In this document: positions 54,340 through 64,000 of the stretch, in pieces | Layout of the letters: every line of letters starts with the position of its first letter | Numbering within the stretch: position 1 is the stretch's first letter | NCBI GenBank assembly: GCA_903813345.2 | Contig: CAIIXF020000010.1 | Coordinates: 29,940,828-30,004,827, forward strand | Length of the DNA: 64,000 nucleotides | From: Owenia fusiformis | Lineage: Eukaryota > Annelida > Polychaeta > Sabellida > Oweniidae | Direction of reading: 5' to 3' | Translations under genes and position numbers: made by a program | Notes under the pieces: generated by a model | The model's input: the letters and a program-made list of their open reading frames with translations, nothing else | Told to the model about the DNA's origin: nothing | Databases searched by the model: none

Positions 54340-57300
54340 GGATTAAGTAGATCTCAACATCGATCTCAACAAGTACACCAATCATGTCAACAACCACAAC
54401 ACCTACCCACCTTAACACCTATCTTGACAAGTACACTGTCAACAACCACACCATCCGCCCTAACATCTATCTCAACAAGTACACCAATCATTTCAACAAC
54501 ACCCACCTTAACATCTATCTCAACAAGTACACCATTTATGTCAACACCCACAACATCCGTCTTAACATCTATCTCAATAAGTACACCAATTATTTCAACA
54601 ACCACAACACCTGCCTTAACATCTATCTCGACAAGTACACCAATTATTTTAACAACAACAACACCAGGCTTTACATCTGTCTCAACAAGTACACCAATTA
54701 TTTCAACTACCACAACATCCGCCCTAACTTCTATCTCAACAAGTACACCAGATTTTTCAACAAGCACAGCATCAGTCTTAACATCTATCTCGACAAGTAC
54801 ACCAGTTATTTCAACAACCACAACATCTATCTCAACAAGTTCAACAATTATTTCAACAACAACAGCACCCATATTTACATCTATCTCAACAAGTACACCA
54901 ATTATTTGAACAACCACAACACCTGCCTTAACATCTATCTCGACAAGCACACCAATTATTTCAACAACCACAACATCCACCCTTACATCTATCTCAACAA
55001 GTACACCAATCATTTCAACAAGCACAACATCCGCCCTATAATCTATCTCAACAAGTAATCCAATTATTTCAAGAAGCACAACATCCGTCTTAACATCTAT
55101 CTCAACAAGTACACCAATTATTTCAACAAGCACAACATCCGTCTTAAAATCTATCTCCACAAGTACACCAATTATTTCAACAACAACAACAACAACAGGC
55201 TTAACATCTGTCTCAACAAATACACCAATTATTTCAACAAGCACAACATCCGCCTTAACATCTATCTCAACAAGTAAACCAATCATTTCAACAACAACAA
55301 CTACCGCCCTAACATCTATCTCAACAAGTACACCAATTATTTCAAGAACCACAACATCCGCCCTAACATCTATCGCAACAAGTACAACAATCATTTCAAC
55401 AAGCACAACACCCACCTTAACATCTATCTCAATAAGTACACCAATCATTTCAACAAGCACAACACCCACCTTAACATCTATCTCAACAAGTACACCGATT
55501 ATTTCAACAACAACGCCAGCCCTACCATCTATCTCAACAAGTACATCAATTATTTCAACAACCACAACACCCGCCTCAACATCTATCTCAACAAGTTCAC
55601 CAATTATTTCAACAACCACAACACCAGCCTTAACATCTATCTCAACAAGTACACCAATTATGTCAACAACAACAACACCCGCCCTAACATCTATCTCAAC
55701 AAGTAAACCAATTATTTCAAGAACCACAACATCCGCCCTAACATCTATCTCAACAAGTACACCAATCATTTCAACAAGCACAACACCCACCTTAACATCT
55801 ATCTCAACAAGTACACCAATTATATCAGCAACTACCACATCCGCCCTAACATCTATCTCAACAAGTACACCAATCATTTCAACAACCACAACCTGCAGCG
55901 TTAACATCTATCTCAACAATTATGTCAACAACCACAGCATCCGTCTTAACATCTATCTCAACAACCTCAACAATTATTTCAACAACTACAACACCAGCCT
56001 TAATATCTATCTCAACAAGTACACCAATTATGTCAACAACCACAACATTCGCCTTAACATCTATCTCAACAAGTACACCAATTATTTCAACAACCACAAC
56101 ATCCGACCTAACATCTATCTCAATAAGTACACCAATTATTTCAACAACCACAACATCCGCCTTAACATCTATCTCAACAAGTACACCAATTATTTCAACA
56201 ACCGCAACATCCCTAACATCTATCTCAACAAGTACACCAATCATTTCAACAAGCGCAACATCCGTCTTAACATCTATCTCAACAAGTACACCAATTATTT
56301 CAACAAGCACAACATCCGCCTTAACGTCTATCTCAACAAGTACACCAATTATTTTAACAAGCACAACATCCGCCCTAACATCTACCTCAACAAGTACACC
56401 AATTATTTCAACAAGCACAACATCCGTCTTAACATCTATCTCGACAAGCACACCAATTATTTCAACAACCACAACATCCGTCCTTACATGTATCTCAACA
56501 AGTATACCAATTATTTCAACAAGCACAACATCCGTCTTAACATCTATCTCGACAAGCACATCAATCATTTCAACAACCACAACATCCGCCCTAACATCTA
56601 TCTCAACAAGTACACCAATTATTTCAACAAGCACAACATCCGTCTTATCATCTATCTCCACAAGTACACCAATTATTTCAACAACCACAACATCCGCCCT
56701 AACATCTATCTCAACAAGTACACCAATTATTTCAACAAGCACAACATCCGCCCTAACATCTATCAACAAGCACACCAATTATTTCAACAAGCACAACATC
56801 CGCCTTAACGTCTATCTCAACAAGTACACCAATTATTTTAACAAGCACAACATCCGCCCTAACATCTCTTTTAACTAGTACACCAATTATTTCAACAAGC
56901 ATAACATTAACCCTAACATCTATCTCAACAAGTACACCAATCATTTCAACAATCACAACATCTGCCTTAACATCTATCTCAACAAGTTAATCAATTATTT
57001 CAACAACCACATCATCCGCCCTAACACCTATCTCAACAAGTACACCAATAACACCGACCTTAACATCTATTTTAACAAGTACACCAATTGATTCAACAAC
57101 CACAACATCCGCCCTAATATCTATTTTAACAAGTACACCAATTATTTCAAAGTGCACAACATCTGCCCTAACATCTTTCTCAACAAGTACACCAATTATT
57201 TCATTTAACATAACATCCGCCCTAACATCTATCTCGACAAGTACACCAATTATCTCAACAAGCACAACATCTATCCCGACAAGTACACCAATTATTTCAA

Positions 57301-58650
57301 CAACCACAACATCTATTTCACCAAGTACACCAATTATTTCAACAAGCACAACATCCACCTTAACACCTATCTCAACAAGTACACCGATTAATTCAACAAT
57401 CACAACATCCGTCTTAACACCTATCTCAACAAGCACACCAATCATTTCAAAGAGCACAACATCCGCCTTAACATCTATCTCAACAAGTACACCAATTATT
57501 TCAACAACCACAACATCTGCCTTAACATCTATCTCAACAAGTTAATCAATTATTTCAACAACCACAACATCCGCCCTAACATCTATCTCAACAAGTACAC
57601 CAATTATTTCAACAAGCACAACATCCGTCTTATCATCTATCTCCACAAGTACACCAATTATTTCAACAACCACAACATCCGCCCTAACATCTATCTCAAC
57701 AAGTACACCAATTATTTCAACAAGCACAACATCCGCCCTAACATCTATCAACAAGCACACCAATTATTTCAACAAGCACAACATCCGCCTTAACGTCTAT
57801 CTCAACAAGTACACCAATTATTTTAACAAGCACAACATCCGCCCTAACATCTCTTTTAACTAGTACACCAATTATTTCAACAAGCATAACATTAACCCTA
57901 ACATCTATCTCAACAAGTACACCAATCATTTCAACAACCACAACACCCGCCTTAACATCTATCTCAACAAGTTAATAAATTATTTCAACAACCACATCAT
58001 CTGCCCTAACACCTATCTCAACAAGTACACCAATAACACCGACCTTAACATCTATTTTAACAAGTACACCAATTGATTCAACAACCACAACATCCGCCCT
58101 AATATCTATTTTAACAAGTACACCAATTATTTCAAAGTGCACAACATCTGCCCTAACATCTTTCTCAACAAGGACACCAATTATTTCATTTAACATAACA
58201 TCCGCCCTAACATCTATCTCGACAAGTACACCAATTACCTCAACAAGCACAACATCTATCCCGACAAGTACACCAATTATTTCAACAACCACAACATCTA
58301 TTTCAACAAGTACACCAATTATTTCAACAAGCACAACATCCGCCTTAACACCTATCTCAACAAGTACACCGATTATTTCAACAATCACAACATCCGTCTT
58401 AACACCTATCTCAACAAGCACACCAATCATTTCAAAGAGCACAACATCCGCCTTAACATCTATCTCAACAAGTACACCAATTATTTCAACAATCACAACA
58501 TCCGTCTTAACATTTATCTCAACAAATACACCAATTATTTCAAAGAGCACAACATCCGCCTGAACATCTATCTCAACAAGTACACCAATTATTTCAACAA
58601 GCACAACATCCGTCTTAACATCTATCTCGACAAATACACCAATTATTTCA
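54340..58650 (+). repeat. Array 2: 54-bp mucin-type monomers, diverged
   Basis: The same monomer family as array 1, with many indels and no homogenised block. It includes shortened units (PTLTSISTS), stop-bearing units and frame switches. A ~985-bp tandem duplication is visible: cttaacgtctatctc at ~56,803 and ~57,788, and atcaacaagcacaccaatta at 56,761 and 57,746. The two copies differ at about 1-2% (for example tcaatta/taaatta after aagtt). Array 2 is separated from array 1 by ~1.8 kb holding the decayed CAP exon. Confidence 0.92.
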
Positions 58651-59631
58651 CTTAACTTTAACTTTTCTCCTTCAGTTCAAGTTTTCCCATTTTTCTTCAA
58701 ATCATTCAATTATATGTTTAATAGTGCACTTTTCTTGTTTAAAATTGCACTCTTATTTGAAATTGCACTTTTCAATATTCAAACTTTCAAAGTTGTTGTT
58801 GTTGTTGTTATTTAATCATTTCAGTATTCTATATTTCAAATGAATAGTTATACGTCTCATCCATATCTAAATCTTAAATCAAGCTGCGCAAAAACAACTT
58901 AAAAAACATCGAATAAAGATAAAATAGCAAACACTGAAGACAACAAACAATAGAAATAATCAATCAAATTGTTTATATTTGAATTGCCAAATACTTCAAC
59001 TTGAAAAATCAAAATTCTATTGGTCCAATGGTATTTGCGCATGCGCAGTGGTGTTGTTTTGTCATAGGCGCATGTGGATCCTCCTCTCAGATCGGAAACA
59101 TGAAACATACCTTTAAATTAAAGCGCATGCGCGAAAGAAAGATTCACCTGCAGAATACCAAAAAAAGTTCGAATAGAAAAAAGTGTGTCGACCGAAGATA
59201 CCTCAAGAAAAGCCGGAGATTGCCGAAGATTTTCTTTGCAAACGAAGTTGGCCGAGGGTACCACGAATGTGAAGAGGACGTCTCTAATTGGTCAAAAAGA
59301 GAGGCTCGGCATTCTCCATCAGACTGAATCGGCAAAATTCGGTTGTATGGCTTACCTTCGGCTGAAGGGCCCAACTTCGATTGAATGGAAAATATGCTGT
59401 CCCAAAAAAAAGAATTATCGAATAAGAACGTTTGACATGGGATAGGTTTAGGTTGGATATGGGATTTTCTTATTTGACATATTTTCTTTTCTTAACTCGA
59501 TCTTTGACACTTTTTATGTTTGATATTTTGAAAATTCTTCTGCCATTTAATCCATACATTTTTTATTGTTTGATGTTTTTGAAGATTATTTCAAGCATTT
59601 GCAATATATCAAATGAGAATAATATTAATAC
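58651..59631. other. Spacer with two GCGCATGCGC palindromes
   Basis: After the array the sequence is T-rich with a (GTT)n run near 58,795. From ~59,030 to 59,440 it is locally GC-richer and contains several 70-108-codon ORFs on both strands that match nothing I recognise. Confidence 0.5.
59036..59133. promoter_or_regulatory. Pair of NRF1-like palindromes
   Basis: TGCGCATGCGCA at 59,036-59,047 equals the NRF1 consensus (YGCGCAYGCGCR) and a second gcgcatgcgc lies at 59,123-59,132, 87 bp downstream. Such pairs mark promoters in animals, but no gene start is confirmed here. Confidence 0.4.
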
Positions 59632-60938
59632 TATATAGTCCATGGTATGAAATCTCTAGGACGTCTAATAAAGGAGCTGGTAGCCCACTATAGTGCAGTG
59701 ATATTTGACCTAACATTAACATACCTACATATGTTCCCTAATGATTTTTATTATAACCGTTTAATATACATCCGGCTTTTAGGCCTAATTGTGCCTGCAA
59801 TTAACAGAGGTAAAAAAACTACCAAAAAATGAAATCCCAATTTGGAGTACACAATGCAACAGAAAATAATACAAAATGATTTTAAATATATGATTTAGGT
59901 TTCTAAGCTATTTTGAGGTAATTTTTCCCAAAAATAATGTAATCAGTGAATCGACGTTTTGTATTGTTTCTCAGGTATATCAATAAGATAAATGTTACAA
60001 ATGAATAAATTATGCTATTTTTTCACAAAATGGGTCTCAATACGTTTTGAGATATGGACTTTGATTCAGCGGTGAACATTATCAATAAGGGAGCGCATAT
60101 TGCTCTTCCTTGAATAATTGGGACTACAGCTAAGATTATATTTCTCGTAGTTAGATATACCTCAGTTGCTAATAAAACAACCATCAAGACTTGGTCGAAT
60201 TCATGAATAATTGAAAAAAAATCGTTATCATTATCTTCCTAAAATCTGATTGAATCCAGCGGTAAGGTCAAAGAAGAAACAACTATCAGAAAACTTGATG
60301 ATAGCCAAAAGTAACGTCGCGGAAGAATTGTAAGGCGTTCGACTGCATATGACTCTAATTGATTATCACACATGCCCTTGGAATACATGAACATTCCAAT
60401 ACCTCTGTAGCATTTAATTAGATACAAATCTTACCTTTTTTATTGTATTATGTTTTATAAAACATGAACAATAATTTGTTGTTAGATCACTTGCAATTAT
60501 ATGGAAAAATTCTGGTAATTAAATGTTTTGAATGGTAAGGAAACTAATATGTTCCCAATCATAAATTACCTAAATATTCCACACAATTTAGTTCAATCGG
60601 CTTGGCTCATATTTGAAAAATCAAACAAAATCTGAGAAATACACTTGCATAATTACACTAATTAAACACCGACTACATCTACAGCAAAATTATAGTATAT
60701 GTTTACATTATGATAATCTATTTTTTGTTCGTATGCTTAGAATAACGGTCTGTGTCTTATAAAATGTATAAAAATCCGAATCAAAATATTTAAGACCCGA
60801 AAGCCGGAACTTTTTTTCAGCAAATGGTATTTTAAAAGAATCAAGACATATACACCTTCATAAACATTGCTTCAAATGTTGCTGCGCTATAGTGTGCTAC
60901 GAATCTTTCATATTCAGAAGTCATACCATGGACTAATA
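59632..60938. mobile_element. Terminal-inverted-repeat element, ~1.3 kb, no transposase seen
   Basis: tatagtccatggtatga and ccactatagtgcag near 59,632-59,705 are matched in inverse orientation by gctatagtgtgc and tcataccatggacta near 60,885-60,935. The interior is AT-rich and non-coding. Probably a non-autonomous DNA element; the superfamily is uncertain. Confidence 0.65.
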
Positions 60939-61298
60939 CTGTCTCGTGTTAAAGTTGGAGCATTCAGCTCCTCTAGATCTTATCATTGATCCAGCGCCAA
61001 AGATAAGACACTTTTTGATCGACCCTCGTATGTACCAGGGCTTAACATGGGGATATCATCACATTCAAATATTTTCATCATAGGATCATCATCCTCTCAG
61101 AACAATACTGGTCGCTTCAGTCTCAACCAGTAAAATTATAGGTATTTGTAAAATCTCGATTTATCAGTGATCATCTCTCTATTAACAATCTATTTTTATG
61201 GAATAGGGACTATACTGCTAAATAAACTTTGCTAAAATAAAATGTAGCTGGGCGTTTGAAATGGAAAGTTTGCTCCTGCAGCTTACGAATTTGTTTAA

Positions 61299-62031
61299 AG
61301 TCCCCATATAAAGTTAAAACCACTTTGGCTTATATTGTAGTCTTACCCAAAAAAGTGGTTTTTGATAGACGTTTTGTTCCAAAATGTGTGGATTTATTTA
61401 AAACTAACTTTTAGAGGTCACACATATCTTTTAATAAGCCACAATTCATACCAATGCATTGCATTCATCCTCGCATGTTTTTTGCCAAAAAATTAAGAAA
61501 ATCGGTTAATAAATAAGCGAGAAATAAACTTATCAGTGCATGAAAATGGTTCCGAGAAAAATGCATTTAAAAATTTTAGTTATCATAGAAACCAATGATA
61601 CAATGATATCTAAAACATAAAATATTCTTCCTTTTTACCTGGTTAGACAATCAACATTGGTTTATTATTGAAGTCTAACATATTTAGAAAAGATTGACAT
61701 AGAAAAATTTCAATTTTTTTCAAAAAGTTTTTGTTACCTTAGTGACATCACTAATGTTTCAAAATATTTTTGAGATGCGAAAACATTGATGTGGCCCATT
61801 TAATACGGCATTTTATTATTGAAATAGTGTGTCCTTTGTTCAATCTTTGCATTGGTGTTAAAAAGATAATTTTTTTTGAAATGCATTAAGAAATAGTTGA
61901 TGATTAAAAAATTTCAACTTTTTTTGAAAAATGGCGGGAAATTTGAATATTTCAGAAATTAAATGCTCACAACTTTTTTTCAAAAAAAGATTTTTTTTCA
62001 AAGATCTCTAAGATAACTTTAGACGGGGACT
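61299..62031. mobile_element. TTAA-flanked MITE (733 bp)
   Basis: Left end AGTCCCCATATAAAGTTA, right end TAACTTTAGACGGGGACT, each bordered outside by TTAA (61,295-61,298 and 62,032-62,035). A TTAA target is typical of piggyBac elements, but the terminus does not start with the usual CCC. Internal sequence is T- and A-rich with no ORF. Confidence 0.75.
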
Positions 62032-62035
62032 TTAA

Positions 62036-62870
62036 CAATATATTTTCCCATAACATTTTTTGTTTCGTGTTTTAAAGTCATTTAGTGTGTTCCCGATTTT
62101 GGAAAATAGTTTAGTATTTGCCATCAAAATCAAAAGGATTATCTCAGAGATAATTGTGAGATTGGTTGATATTCTAGAGTGGACATTGGATTGAGGCCCA
62201 TGGTCTCAGAATGGACCAAGGGGCTTAGAAAGCAGATCGGCGGCATAAAGAGTGAACATGGTTTGAGAAGTATATCCAGAAATAATACCAATATATCCTT
62301 ATACCCCAATTTTATTTTTTCTAAATATATGTTTAACCCCTTTTAAACATAAGACCCATTATTTTCTATTTTTAAATTAGGAGTTGTATAAAGAATTTAA
62401 ACCAATTTCTCTATAATTCCCCAAAATTCATTTTTTGAGACTTGAAATATAATGCCCAAGATTAAAGTATAAAATGCTTTTCTGTAATTAATTTAAAGAT
62501 TAAGATTCAAAGGGATGATACACCCGATTTTCCAATGGTATATTGCAATCTTTGGCCGAATCGTGTCCTACTATGATCGGAATTTGGAAGCCGTAGGCTG
62601 CTGGTCAGCTGCTCAAGCATCCAACCAACTAATTATCAATTAACTACCACCTCCTTTTCAAGTTCGCTCAAATTAATCAATTTCACCGGAATTTCATAAA
62701 CAATGAAACAATTTGCATATTTGCTCTTAGGGCTCATCAAAAAGTTCATTTAGTGAGTTGAATATTTAGTAAAATCGTAATTAAATAGCCTTTAGTCAAA
62801 TCTGCATTTACTCCTCAAACTTTGGTATTCACGCCCGGACACTTCATAAGATAATGGTCACGCTTTAGAC
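62036..62870 (+). other. Upstream region of gene B, nothing recognisable
   Basis: AT-rich. No clear TATA or conserved block with the gene A upstream region was found by eye. Confidence 0.5.
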
Positions 62871-63581
62871 ATGGTGCTGTACATGCGGGATATTATACAA
62901 ATTATATTTGTGATTGTATCTCAATATTACTATGGAAGTGATGGCATCGTTATAGGTAAGTCAAAAATAAGATTTTAACAAATGCTTTTTACATTTCAGC
63001 TTATTGCATTAGGTTTTATGAGCAATCTATTCAACGAAACAAAGATTATATAGTTTTTCCCCTCAGTTATGCTTTCTTATACCCTTTGCATTCGTTTGAC
63101 TTCACATCTTAAAAAGAGCTTCGTCTGTAGTTTAACTAGACTCTGCACGCAGGGTAGCTTTCTTAATTTAGTTTTTAAAGTTAAAGACAGAATCTATGTA
63201 CCCTGTAGTTTCAAAAATAAAAATGATCCGGACAAAGGGGGTAGCAGGCCCGTACCCAAGATTTGCCAAGGGATTCACTTCAAATTTGTCTTTTGTTAAC
63301 TATTTTACGTATGTACACTAATTGCTTGTCTTTTTGTTAATGCATTATATTAGATACCTTTGTTGGATTCAACGTCCCTGGAGGGACACAAATCTTTTCT
63401 GCTACCACATCCACAGAATGCATTCAGTTCTGCGAGGATCAATCCGACTGTATGGCCGTAGACTTCGATACAGGAAATCAAGGATGTTTCTCCCATGGAG
63501 TTGACAATGTAGAATTCCTATGCAGTAGTGATGCTTTGCAGACTCTCTCATCAAGTACTCACTACAGACTGGTGAACTGCT
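62871..63581 (+). CDS. Gene B, paralogue of gene A (first two exons)
   Basis: Exon 1 (62,871-62,955) encodes the signal peptide MVLYMRDIIQIIFVIVSQYY and then YGSDGIVI, ending in phase 1 at gtaagt. Exon 2 (63,354-63,581, 228 bp, phase 1-1) encodes a PAN/apple-like domain: GFNVPGGTQIF, TSTECIQFCEDQSDCMAVDF, NQGCFSHGVDN, VEFLCSS and THYRLVNCC. It aligns with gene A exons 1-2 over the whole length with identical splice phases, so it is a tandem paralogue. The rest of the gene lies beyond the window; whether it also has CCP, CAP and mucin parts is unknown. Confidence 0.88.
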
Positions 63582-63968
63582 GTACGTTTTGATATATTGA
63601 TCGGGCTCAAGTATATTGCATAATGCCCCCCCCCTCCCCTAGTATCATGAAAGAAAACAATGAGCCCATGCCCATGCGTTGCAAATTAAATGCCAACACG
63701 TTTTCAACAAAAGCAGTTCATCCAAGCGCACATAAACCGCTAATTACACTGTGGCATTGTCGGCTACTCGCGTGTGTCAACCGCGTCTGCTCGTTGCTAT
63801 TGCATTGCAGGACTTTCATAGAAGTAGGCAAATAGAAAGCGAGAACAAATCTTAATATTGGACCATTATTCTATGCAACCGTGTACAGATTCTCCTAGAG
63901 TCGTATTAGATGAAACTCCTTAATGAGTATACCAGCACACAACTTATCCTGTAATATTCAACCCCTCC
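63582..63968 (+). other. Gene B intron 2 (start)
   Basis: Begins gtacgt, with a poly-C tract near 63,624. A 70-codon ORF here (63,623) is not supported. The intron continues beyond the window. Confidence 0.7.
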
Positions 63969-63969
63969 A

Positions 63970-64000
63970 GGCCCGTGGCCAGTGGCTAAAAATTAGACTT
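63970..64000. mobile_element. Start of a hAT-like MITE, cut by window end
   Basis: caggcccgtggccagtggct resembles the left terminus of the element at 10,865. A further decayed terminus, caggcccgtacccaagattt, sits at 63,246. Confidence 0.5.

Noticed and set aside
29739-58650. CRISPR-like array
   Set aside because: The repeats are contiguous monomers without unique spacers, lie in an animal coding exon and have no associated cas genes.
59001-59327. 108-codon basic ORF as a gene
   Set aside because: No family resemblance, overlapped by ORFs in other frames and strands, and it starts before the NRF1-like palindromes. Not enough support.

Overview
The window is animal nuclear DNA: AT-rich, with GT-AG introns, single-exon domain cassettes, tRNA-derived SINEs, mariner/Tc1-type transposons and many fold-back elements. 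A recognisable beta-secretase (BACE) end, a lineage-specific intronless glycosyltransferase-like gene and an extracellular PAN/CCP/CAP/mucin gene suggest an invertebrate, probably marine and possibly lophotrochozoan. The phylum cannot be fixed from the sequence. Every confident gene lies on the + strand.

Layout. 1-4,300: last four coding exons of a BACE gene, with a tandem-repeat-filled intron. 4,300-7,700: no gene, two minisatellites. 7,700-11,450: an intronless 504-residue type II membrane glycosyltransferase-like gene between two diverged, collinear inverted repeat arms. 11,450-16,800: SINE and repeats, no gene seen. 16,800-36,203 (or beyond): gene A, a 15-exon gene encoding signal peptide, two PAN/apple-like domains, eight CCP/sushi domains, a short Thr/Ser/Pro linker, a CAP (SCP/TAPS) domain and a giant Ser/Thr mucin tail. 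Its introns hold a mariner remnant, a Tc1-like element, two MITEs and fold-back elements. 29,331-52,510 and 54,340-58,650: the 54-bp-monomer mucin repeat array, including about 36 copies of a 270-bp higher-order repeat, a 1,350-bp duplication and a 4,884-bp duplication. 52,560-52,700: a decayed copy of the last CAP exon. 53,100-62,800: LINE fragment, the second array, terminal-inverted-repeat elements, no clear gene. 62,871-end: the first two exons of gene B, a paralogue of gene A cut by the window edge.

How it fits together. Genes A and B form a tandem family of secreted proteins built from phase-1 symmetric exons, the usual substrate for exon shuffling. In gene A the CAP domain runs without an intron into a Ser/Thr-rich repeat, so the product is predicted to be an extracellular, heavily O-glycosylated adhesive or mucus-like protein with lectin-like/complement-like modules. 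The most striking feature is the array: it is almost perfectly homogenised at its 5' end, scattered with variants at its 3' end, enlarged by nested duplications, and open in one sense frame, one antisense frame and, outside the higher-order repeat, a second sense frame.
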